From the NCBI GenBank assembly GCA_003535955.1, contig DPZM01000166.1:1-11730 (forward strand): a stretch of DNA of 11,730 bases. Reading direction: 5' to 3'. The DNA comes from Lachnospiraceae bacterium. Lineage in GTDB: Bacteria; Bacillota; Clostridia; Lachnospirales; Lachnospiraceae. Below, one piece after another: positions 6,410-11,730 of this stretch. Position 1 is the stretch's first letter. Every line of letters begins with the position of its first letter. The notes beneath the pieces are model-generated. The model had not been told where the DNA came from, ran no database searches, and was given only the letters and a program-made list of their open reading frames with translations. The position numbers and the translations under genes were made by a program.

Positions 6410-6483
6410 GGCGAGATGGCTCAACTGGCTAGAGCGTCCGGTTCATACCCGGGAGGTTGAGAGTTCAAGTCTCTCTCTCGCTA
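6410..6483 (+). tRNA. tRNA-Met (CAT), elongator type
   Basis: A full cloverleaf of 74 bases. The acceptor stem is GGCGAGA/TCTCGCT with a G-U pair at 1:72 and discriminator A73. The D arm is GCTC/GAGC with GG in the loop. The anticodon arm is TCCGG/CCGGG around the loop TTCATAC, with anticodon CAT at 6443-6445. The variable loop has five bases, and the T arm is GAGAG/CTCTC with loop TTCAAGT. CCA is not encoded. It closely resembles the B. subtilis elongator tRNA-Met, including the G1-U72 pair, and lacks the three G-C pairs that mark the initiator anticodon stem. A tRNA-Ile with lysidine at the wobble base is less likely. Confidence 0.95.
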
Positions 6484-6489
6484 CTTAAA

Positions 6490-6521
6490 AACCCCATGCC
6501 TTATGGCATGGGGTTATTTTT
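6490..6521. terminator. Bidirectional intrinsic terminator between tRNA-Met and rny
   Basis: An 11-bp perfect stem, AACCCCATGCC (6490-6500) with GGCATGGGGTT (6505-6515), closes a TTAT loop. On the plus strand it is followed by ATTTTT (6516-6521). On the minus strand it is followed by TTTTT, the complement of 6487-6491. It therefore can stop both the tRNA transcript and the converging rny transcript. Its plus-strand T run abuts the rny stop codon at 6523. Confidence 0.92.
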
Positions 6522-6522
6522 G

Positions 6523-8076
6523 TTATTTAGCATAATCGGTAACGCGACTCTCACGAATAACGTTAACCTTGATCTGACCCGGATATTCCATTTCCTCTTC
6601 TATCTTCTTGGAAATGTCTCTTGCGAGTAATACCATATCTGCGTCATTTACCTGCTCAGGAACTACCATGATCCGGACTTCACGTCCTGCCTGAATAGCA
6701 AAAGATTTATCAACTCCCTTAAAGGAATTCGTAATATCTTCAAGTTGTTTTAATCTGTTAGTGTATGTCTCTAATGTTTCCCTTCTTGCTCCCGGACGGG
6801 CTGCCGAAATAGTATCGGCTGCCTGAACCAGTACTGCAACAAGTGACTGCGGTTCAACATCGCCGTGATGAGCCTCTACCGCATTGATGATCGTTGCCGA
6901 CTCCTTATACTTCCTGCACAGGTCAACACCCAGCTGGATGTGTGAACCTTCCATCTCATGATCGACTGCCTTACCTATATCATGGAGCAGACCTGCCCTC
7001 TTGGCAAGGCGTACATCTATGCCGATCTCCGAAGCCAACAGGCCGCAGAGAAGGGATACTTCAATTGAATGCTTAAGTACATTCTGACCATAAGATGTTC
7101 TGAAGCGGAGCCTTCCGAGCAGCTTTATAAGCTCGGGATGTATCCCGTGAACGCCGACTTCAAGTGTAGCCGACTCACCTTCCTCGCGGATCATGGTCTC
7201 GACCTCCTTCTGAGCCTTCTCAACCATCTCCTCGATTCTTGCGGGATGTATACGTCCGTCAACAATGAGCTTCTCAAGTGCGATGCGGGCAACTTCACGC
7301 CTTATCGGATCGAAGCCGGACAAAACAACGGCTTCAGGTGTATCGTCTATGATAAGGTCAACACCTGTCATCGTCTCAAGGGTTCTTATATTTCTTCCCT
7401 CACGACCGATGATCCTTCCCTTCATTTCATCATTAGGCAGGGGAACAACGGATATTGTTGTCTCCGCAACATGGTCTGCAGCACATCTCTGTATTGCGCC
7501 GACCACATATTCCTTAGCCTTCTTGTCTGCCTCTTCCCTGGCCCGGCTTTCAAGTTCCTTGACCATGACGGCAGTTTCGTGTTTTACATCATCTTCAACA
7601 GTTTTTAACAGATATTCTTTTGCTTGTTCAGAGGTTAATCCGGATATTCTCTCCAGTTCCTGTACACGTTGTTCATTAAGCTTACTTACCTGCTCTTTTT
7701 GCTTTGCCAGTTCTTCTTCCTTCTTCGCGAAGCTGGCTTCACGCTTCTCAATTGCATCGGTCTTCTTGTCGAGATTCTCTTCCTTCTGCTGCACACGACG
7801 CTCCAAACGCTGTAATTCTGCCCGTCTTTCCTTGGTTTCCTTCTCAATGTCATTCTTGGCACGGATGGATTCTTCCTTAACCTCGAGCAGCCCTTCGCGT
7901 TTCTTCGCCTCAGCAGTTTTAAGAGCCTCATCGATAATCTCTCTGGCCTTCTGCTCAGCGTTGCCAATCTTCTCCTCATCGGTCTTCCTCTTATTTTCGT
8001 AACCCATTCTGTAGGAAACGAAACAGCCGGCCGCCAGAAGAACTAATGCAATAGCAATAATGATTACATATTGCAC
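6523..8076 (-). CDS. rny: Ribonuclease Y
   Basis: A 517-residue membrane-anchored endoribonuclease that by family starts the decay of many mRNAs and processes others. Residues 2-20 are one transmembrane helix. Residues 28-205 are a long charged coiled coil. A KH domain covers about 208-275, with GRIIGREGRN at 220-229. The HD phosphohydrolase domain, about 335-430, carries LLHDIGK with His365 and Asp366 as metal ligands. The length matches B. subtilis RNase Y (about 520). The start is a GTG at 8076, decided by AAGGAGG six bases upstream (GGAGG at 8087-8083); no ATG with a good site lies nearby. It has a possible promoter of its own overlapping the end of recX and ends at the shared terminator. 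The recA-recX-rny order is seen in other Clostridia. Confidence 0.97.
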   Translation of the reverse strand: MQYVIIIAIALVLLAAGCFVSYRMGYENKRKTDEEKIGNAEQKAREIIDEALKTAEAKKREGLLEVKEESIRAKNDIEKETKERRAELQRLERRVQQKEENLDKKTDAIEKREASFAKKEEELAKQKEQVSKLNEQRVQELERISGLTSEQAKEYLLKTVEDDVKHETAVMVKELESRAREEADKKAKEYVVGAIQRCAADHVAETTISVVPLPNDEMKGRIIGREGRNIRTLETMTGVDLIIDDTPEAVVLSGFDPIRREVARIALEKLIVDGRIHPARIEEMVEKAQKEVETMIREEGESATLEVGVHGIHPELIKLLGRLRFRTSYGQNVLKHSIEVSLLCGLLASEIGIDVRLAKRAGLLHDIGKAVDHEMEGSHIQLGVDLCRKYKESATIINAVEAHHGDVEPQSLVAVLVQAADTISAARPGARRETLETYTNRLKQLEDITNSFKGVDKSFAIQAGREVRIMVVPEQVNDADMVLLARDISKKIEEEMEYPGQIKVNVIRESRVTDYAK

Positions 8077-8158
8077 AGGGCACCTCCTTATAAAGTTTTC
8101 ATTGTACGATTTATATAGAATACAACGATTCTACTTTAAAAAACTACAACAAATAAAT

Positions 8159-8185
8159 ATTATACTTTTTAGGATGTTATGTCAA
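8159..8185 (-). promoter_or_regulatory. Possible rny promoter overlapping the recX stop codon
   Basis: The minus strand reads TTGACA at 8185-8180, inside the last codons of recX. TATAAT follows at 8164-8159, a spacing of 15 bp, which is shorter than the usual 17. With 17-bp spacing the hexamer would be TAATAT (four of six matches). The transcript would have a leader of about 75 bases before the rny GTG. There is no hairpin terminator between recX and rny, so readthrough from recA-recX is also possible. Confidence 0.45.
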
Positions 8186-8642
8186 GTAATTCTTCATCAA
8201 GGATCCGGTTTACCCTGTCTGTTTTAAAGCCCTTGTTGAACATATAAGCAAGCATTTTCTGTCGGGCAGTATGATCCAATGAGGATAGATCACGGCATTT
8301 CTTATGGATAAGATGTCTGATCAGTTCATCCTCGGCATCATCGTCGGCATATTCTTCCATAAGGGCCAGGGCTATAAAATCGGAAGAAACTCCTTTCTCA
8401 AGAAGCTTGCGTTCCGTCTCTCTCCTGCTCCTCACTCCGACCGAGCACCTCGCATAGTTAACGGCATAACGAAGGTCATCCACATATCCGAAAGACTTAA
8501 CATACTCAAGTGCCTGATCAACTGCCTCCTGCTCAAATCCCGCATGTGCAAGCTTGTCCCTGAGCCCGCGCTCGGTATAGTCCCTCGCCGTCAAAAGGCG
8601 CATCGCCTTAAGCCTTGCCTCCCTGCTGTTCCTGTCATCCAC
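8169..8642 (-). CDS. recX: Regulatory protein RecX
   Basis: A 157-residue RecX family protein. RecX binds RecA filaments and limits or modulates their activity in recombination and the SOS response. The protein is almost wholly helical and is built of three-helix repeats: one from about residue 14 (MRLLTARDYTERGLRDKL, with FGYVDDLRYA following), a second around SRRETERKLLEKG, and a third around ARQKMLAYMFNKGF. The start is a GTG at 8642 with GGAGG ten bases upstream, five bases after the recA stop. The next ATG (codon 14) would remove the start of the first repeat. The recA-recX junction is tight enough for co-transcription, so recX probably shares the SOS promoter. No truncation is visible. 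Confidence 0.9.
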   Translation of the reverse strand: MDDRNSREARLKAMRLLTARDYTERGLRDKLAHAGFEQEAVDQALEYVKSFGYVDDLRYAVNYARCSVGVRSRRETERKLLEKGVSSDFIALALMEEYADDDAEDELIRHLIHKKCRDLSSLDHTARQKMLAYMFNKGFKTDRVNRILDEELLDITS

Positions 8643-8647
8643 GCTTC

Positions 8648-9679
8648 TTATTCCTCCGAAGGTGTCGTATCACCTTCATCCGAACCGGTCAGTCCGTAGT
8701 GTTCACGCACCTTCTGTTCGATCTCGCCAAGGAGCTCGGGATTCTGTTCAAGATACTGCTTGGTGTTCTCCCTGCCCTGGCCGATCTTCTGTCCGTTATA
8801 CGCATACCATGCGCCGGACTTGTTTATAACATCAATATTGGCGGCAAGGTCAACAATATCGCCCACCATGGATATTCCCTTACCGAACATAATGTCAAAT
8901 TCGGCCTCCTTGAAGGGAGGTGCGATCTTATTCTTCACAACCTTTACACGGGTCCTGTTGCCTATAACCTCTCCGCCCTGTTTAAGTGACTCAATCCTTC
9001 TTACATCAAGACGGACAGAAGAATAAAACTTAAGCGCACGTCCGCCTGTTGTTGTTTCGGGATTTCCGAACATGACTCCAACCTTCTCGCGAAGCTGGTT
9101 GATGAAAATGACCGTACAATTAGACTTCGAGATAACAGCTGTCAGCTTACGAAGGGCCTGTGACATAAGGCGGGCCTGAAGTCCCACATGCGAATCACCC
9201 ATATCACCGTCAATCTCAGCCTTGGGTACAAGGGCTGCAACCGAATCCACTACGATTATATCTACCGCTCCGGAACGGACCATGGTTTCGGTTATCTCAA
9301 GGGCCTGCTCACCGTTATCCGGCTGGGAAATATACAGATTATCTATATCAACTCCTATATTCTTCGCATATACCGGATCAAGGGCATGCTCCGCATCAAT
9401 AAAGCCTGCAATACCTCCCCTCTTCTGTACCTGGGCTATCATATGAAGTGTTACTGTTGTCTTACCGGATGACTCGGGACCATAGATCTCCACGATCCTG
9501 CCCTTGGGAATACCGCCAAGGCCCAGTGCAATGTCAAGGCTCAGGGAACCCGTAGGGATCGTCTCGACATTCATGTGATTGGATGTATCGCCAAGCTTCA
9601 TTACCGATCCCTTGCCATACTCCTTCTCTATTTTCTGTAATGCAACTTCCAATGCCTTTAATTTCTCTTCTCTTTCCAT
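8648..9679 (-). CDS. recA: Recombinase RecA
   Basis: A 343-residue DNA strand-exchange ATPase. It forms filaments on single-stranded DNA, carries out homologous recombination, and prompts LexA self-cleavage to induce the SOS response. The Walker A motif is GPESSGKT at 67-74 and Walker B is VDIIVVDS at 139-146. The DNA-binding loops follow: L1 around EIDGDMGDSHVG, and L2 around FGNPETTTGGRALKF, with INQLREKVGV between them. The C terminus is short and acidic (GSDEGDTTPSEE). The length is normal for Gram-positive RecA. The start ATG has AGGAGA five bases upstream. Its promoter carries two LexA boxes, so it is expected to be SOS-induced together with recX. Confidence 0.99.
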   Translation of the reverse strand: MEREEKLKALEVALQKIEKEYGKGSVMKLGDTSNHMNVETIPTGSLSLDIALGLGGIPKGRIVEIYGPESSGKTTVTLHMIAQVQKRGGIAGFIDAEHALDPVYAKNIGVDIDNLYISQPDNGEQALEITETMVRSGAVDIIVVDSVAALVPKAEIDGDMGDSHVGLQARLMSQALRKLTAVISKSNCTVIFINQLREKVGVMFGNPETTTGGRALKFYSSVRLDVRRIESLKQGGEVIGNRTRVKVVKNKIAPPFKEAEFDIMFGKGISMVGDIVDLAANIDVINKSGAWYAYNGQKIGQGRENTKQYLEQNPELLGEIEQKVREHYGLTGSDEGDTTPSEE

Positions 9680-9721
9680 TTCGTCTCCTTTACACTCCCG
9701 CCGTTAATCGAACGTGTTTTT

Positions 9722-9735
9722 TGAACATTCGTTCG
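9722..9735. promoter_or_regulatory. LexA (SOS) box downstream of the recA transcription start
   Basis: The minus strand reads CGAACGAATGTTCA, matching the Gram-positive LexA consensus CGAAC-RNRY-GTTYC at 13 of 14 positions. It contains a complete GAAC-N4-GTTC core. It lies just downstream of the predicted recA start (near 9740), so LexA bound here would block early transcription. Confidence 0.85.
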
Positions 9736-9746
9736 TTCTAATGGGT

Positions 9747-9775
9747 AATATAAAACATTCGTTCGAAAATGTCAA
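9747..9775 (-). promoter_or_regulatory. recA promoter
   Basis: The minus strand has TTGACA at 9775-9770 and TATATT at 9752-9747 with the ideal 17-bp spacing. The predicted start is near 9740, giving a leader of about 60 bases. One LexA box fills the space between the two hexamers and a second lies just downstream, a standard arrangement for tight SOS repression. The region upstream (9776-9917) holds no gene. Confidence 0.85.
9752..9765. promoter_or_regulatory. LexA (SOS) box inside the recA promoter spacer
   Basis: The minus strand reads CGAACGAATGTTTT, matching CGAAC-RNRY-GTTYC at 13 of 14 positions. It sits between the -35 and -10 hexamers and overlaps the first base of the -10, so LexA binding would exclude RNA polymerase. 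It is exactly 30 bp from the second box, and both share the same ten-base core CGAACGAATG. Confidence 0.85.
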
Positions 9776-9892
9776 GCGGTTTTCAGTTATTTTGGTGATT
9801 TTGATATTTTTTGAAATCAGTCGTTGCTCCGACCGATCTTAACGTCATAAATTATACAATAATCAATATGAACATATGGGAAATATATGGGA

Positions 9893-9922
9893 CCCGAAGG
9901 CGAAAATCCGTTCGTCTTCAGG
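9893..9922 (-). terminator. Weak candidate hairpin terminator at the end of cinA
   Basis: On the minus strand, CCTGAAG (9922-9916) pairs with CTTCGGG (9899-9893), with one G-U. CGAA then pairs with TTCG around a six-base loop after one mismatch. The hairpin overlaps the cinA stop codon. No run of T follows (the next bases are TCCCATATATTT), so intrinsic termination would be poor. It may instead act as a 3'-end stabiliser. Confidence 0.3.
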
Positions 9923-10694
9923 AGAAGTTCTTCTCACTGTAATATTCAAGCACGCACATCCGAAGAAGCGCCAGAGCAGCTGCGGTTGCCGCACATCTTA
10001 TCCTTGTCCTGTCACCTTCGAAATTATATTTCTCAACCCTTGTCTTGCCGCACACGCTGCAGCCGACATATACAAGACCCACCGGCTTATCTTCACTTCC
10101 TCCGTCGGGGCCTGCTATTCCGGTTGTGGATACGGTAACGTCAGCCTTGCTTGTCTGGGCACAGCCCTTGGCCATTTCCTTGGCAGTCTGTTCACTTACG
10201 GCACCGTACTTTACAAGGGTTGACTTCTTGACATTAAGCCTTGTTCTTTTTGCCTTGTTTGAATAGGTGACGAAGCCCTCCTTAAAAATATCGGAGGCTC
10301 CCGGAATATCTATTATCGAAGAAGCAACCATGCCGCCTGTACAGGATTCACAGGTGGAAAGATACAGGTTGTTCGTCTTAAGAAGGTCCACCACTGACTG
10401 AGCCAGTGTTGTATCCTTATCAGTTGCATATATACTAAGTCCGAAACGGCTCTTGATCTCCTTTACAAGACGTTTGCCAAGCTTCCTGCCGGAATCATCA
10501 CCCTCATCAACGGCCGTGAGGGTAATAAGAACCTCACCGGGGGTGGAGCTGAGTTCAATACGAGGATTTTTACTGCCAAGAAGGTCCTTTATGGAATTCC
10601 TGACATCCTTCTCCCTCATTCCGCATATCCTGAAATATTTCACAAATGATTCTTCTTTCTGTATCTCCACTGTATCCGGCTTATCCTTGGCCAT
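9918..10694 (-). CDS. cinA: CinA-family protein lacking the MoCF domain (KH-like linker plus PncC amidohydrolase domain)
   Basis: A 258-residue protein with the CinA C-terminal domain, which by family is a nicotinamide-nucleotide (NMN) amidohydrolase that recycles NMN to nicotinic acid mononucleotide. The catalytic region shows ESCTGG (116-121, Ser117), TYSNKAK (Lys147), GAVSEQTA and GIAGPDGG (192-199). Residues 19-95 (YFRICGM to GLSIYATDKDTTL) match the KH-like linker that precedes PncC in full-length CinA. The N-terminal MoCF (COG1058) domain of full-length CinA (about 410 residues) is missing, and no gene for it lies nearby. The chosen ATG at 10694 has GGAGG seven bases upstream; a longer reading to 10772 would enter pgsA. 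It is 25 bases after pgsA and sits upstream of recA, as in many Firmicutes, but recA has its own promoter. Confidence 0.88.
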   Translation of the reverse strand: MAKDKPDTVEIQKEESFVKYFRICGMREKDVRNSIKDLLGSKNPRIELSSTPGEVLITLTAVDEGDDSGRKLGKRLVKEIKSRFGLSIYATDKDTTLAQSVVDLLKTNNLYLSTCESCTGGMVASSIIDIPGASDIFKEGFVTYSNKAKRTRLNVKKSTLVKYGAVSEQTAKEMAKGCAQTSKADVTVSTTGIAGPDGGSEDKPVGLVYVGCSVCGKTRVEKYNFEGDRTRIRCAATAAALALLRMCVLEYYSEKNFS

Positions 10695-10719
10695 CTTAAT
10701 TCCTCCACTGAATGATAAC

Positions 10720-11265
10720 TTAATGTTCGTCGTTTTTAAGAACTTCCCTGTTTTTGTAAAGATAGTCAACAAGCGATACCACTGTCAGTATAAGCGCTAC
10801 CCATACAACAACCTGTGTCAGTATCGCATACAGGTCAAACTGCAGGTCACCTATCAGCATGCCTATCATGATCATCTGAAATACGGTTTTGAACTTGCCC
10901 CAGTAGCTTGCGGCAATTACGACACCGTTGTCCGATGCAACAAGCCTGAACCCGCTTATTATGAATTCACGGCTGATTATGACTATCACTATCCATGATG
11001 CAAGCATGCCCTTTCCGGTAAGGCAGACCAGGGCCGAGCAAACAAGCAGCTTATCGGCCAGCGGATCCATAAACTTACCGAAATTGGTAACGAGATTGTA
11101 TTTTCTTGCTATCTTACCGTCGAGCAGATCGGTAAGGCTGGCTGTAATGAACAGGGTAAGGGCTATCCACTTACCATATCCTTCCGGGATATCGTTTAGC
11201 ATAAAGAACACAAAGAACGGGACCATCAAAACCCTTAAAACTGTCAGCTTATTAGGCAGATTCAT
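10720..11265 (-). CDS. pgsA: CDP-diacylglycerol-glycerol-3-phosphate 3-phosphatidyltransferase
   Basis: A 181-residue integral membrane enzyme. It makes phosphatidylglycerol phosphate from CDP-diacylglycerol and glycerol-3-phosphate, the committed step to phosphatidylglycerol. The CDP-alcohol phosphotransferase motif D-x2-DG-x2-AR-x8-G-x3-D-x3-D is complete, using Asp46, Asp49, Gly50, Ala53, Arg54, Gly63, Asp67 and Asp71. Several hydrophobic segments follow, as expected for a multi-helix membrane protein, around residues 12-23, 34-45, 73-84, 90-107, 128-140 and 146-166. The ATG at 11265 has GGAG nine bases upstream; a TTG five codons earlier is less likely. Its start overlaps the end of rimO by 14 bases, so translation is probably coupled. 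Other members of this family use other alcohols, but size and position favour PgsA. Confidence 0.93.
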   Translation of the reverse strand: MNLPNKLTVLRVLMVPFFVFFMLNDIPEGYGKWIALTLFITASLTDLLDGKIARKYNLVTNFGKFMDPLADKLLVCSALVCLTGKGMLASWIVIVIISREFIISGFRLVASDNGVVIAASYWGKFKTVFQMIMIGMLIGDLQFDLYAILTQVVVWVALILTVVSLVDYLYKNREVLKNDEH

Positions 11266-11730
11266 CACACAATTCTCCAATCAGATCATATTCGTTGGCG
11301 CCGGTAACCCGGACCTTTACGATATCACCGCTCATGAGCTCACGGTCTGAGTCAAAAAACAGCATTCCGTCAACTCCGGGCCCATCCATGTAGGTCCTTG
11401 CCGCATAAACGTCTTCTTCCACAAGCCTTCCTTCAACTATCACGGACAGCTCTCTTCCGGTCATTGAAAGAGCCCTGTTAAAAGCTATCTCCTGTTGGAG
11501 CTCCATGACCTCATCCCGCCGTTTTTCCTTTATTTCATCATCTATCTGGTCATCCATTTCGGCTGCTTTTGTTCCTTCTTCGGCCGAATAGGTAAAAACG
11601 CCAAGCCTGTCAAAGCGCTCTTCCCTCACAAAATCCAACAGCATTTCATGGTCTTTCTCATCTTCACCGGGAAACCCGCTGATAAGGGTAGTCCGGATAG
11701 CAATATCCGGGATCATTTCCCTAAGCCTTC
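11252..11730 (-). CDS. rimO: Ribosomal protein S12 methylthiotransferase RimO (3' part only)
   Basis: The last 159 or so codons of a gene that runs off the right edge. RimO is a radical-SAM enzyme that adds a methylthio group to a conserved aspartate of ribosomal protein S12. The visible part begins inside the radical-SAM domain (REMIPDIAIRTT, then LISGFPGEDEKDHEMLL and FDRLGVFTYSAEEGT). It continues through a helical linker (ELQQEIAFNRAL) into the C-terminal TRAM domain (VIVEGRLVEEDVYAARTY to VRVTGANEYDLIGEL). The FDRLGVFTYS segment favours RimO over the related tRNA enzyme MiaB. The iron-sulfur cysteines lie outside the window. The stop overlaps the pgsA start. The rimO-pgsA order is common in Firmicutes. 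Confidence 0.93.
   Translation of the reverse strand, partial: RLREMIPDIAIRTTLISGFPGEDEKDHEMLLDFVREERFDRLGVFTYSAEEGTKAAEMDDQIDDEIKEKRRDEVMELQQEIAFNRALSMTGRELSVIVEGRLVEEDVYAARTYMDGPGVDGMLFFDSDRELMSGDIVKVRVTGANEYDLIGELCDESA

Noticed and set aside
7265..8002. Long plus-strand open frame of 245 codons opposite rny
   Set aside because: It is a Ser/Phe-rich antisense shadow of the charged coiled-coil region of RNase Y, with no ribosome binding site or recognisable domain.
9709..9722. Third LexA box starting at CGAAC (9709)
   Set aside because: Only the left half site is present; the right half reads TTTTT rather than GTTYC.
9851..9856. TATAAT on the minus strand as a second recA promoter
   Set aside because: The best hexamer at 17-bp spacing is CCATAT, with no useful match to TTGACA. 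The promoter at 9747-9775 is far better.

Overview
The window is a stretch of conserved core chromosome from a Firmicutes bacterium of the class Clostridia, most likely a member of the Lachnospiraceae. This follows from three things. The gene order matches the known Firmicutes blocks cysE-cysS-mrnC-rlmB-sigH and rimO-pgsA-cinA-recA-recX-rny. Several genes are Gram-positive types (Mini-III, RNase Y, SigH, a short serine acetyltransferase). Nearly every gene has a strong GGAGG-type ribosome binding site, and the LexA boxes are of the Gram-positive type. The exact species cannot be named from the sequence alone. Every protein gene is on the minus strand; the only plus-strand gene is a tRNA.

The layout is given here in transcription order, right to left. 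(1) 11730-9918: the 3' part of rimO overlaps pgsA, followed by a short cinA; these look like one transcription unit. (2) 9775-8169: recA-recX, driven by a clear sigma-A promoter at 9747-9775. One LexA box lies inside the promoter spacer and a second lies 30 bp downstream, so this is an SOS-controlled unit. (3) 8185-6523: rny (RNase Y), with a probable promoter of its own overlapping the end of recX. It ends at a bidirectional terminator shared with the tRNA. (4) 6353-6521, plus strand: a solitary elongator tRNA-Met(CAT) with a near-perfect promoter, a small hairpin in its 5' leader and a strong terminator. (5) 6252-360: a tightly packed run of an unknown lipoprotein, ispF, cysE, cysS, mrnC, rlmB and sigH. 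It joins isoprenoid synthesis, cysteine synthesis and charging, 23S rRNA maturation and modification, and an alternative sigma factor. (6) 315-1: the promoter and 5' end of an ABC-transporter sugar-binding lipoprotein, with a 14-bp palindrome in its leader.

Most of the window is ordinary housekeeping DNA, and I see no phage, insertion sequence, CRISPR array, toxin-antitoxin pair or defence system. The items worth a second look are the unrecognised lipoprotein at the head of the ispF-sigH run, a cysteine-rich tail on IspF, a CinA that has lost its N-terminal MoCF domain but kept the linker domain, the paired LexA boxes at recA, a CRP-like palindrome in front of the sugar-binding protein, a leucine-zipper tail on CysE and the pre-tRNA leader hairpin. 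No gene-free stretch exceeds 300 bases; the longest are the roughly 240 bases between recA and cinA and the roughly 145 bases between sigH and the sugar-binding lipoprotein, both described below.
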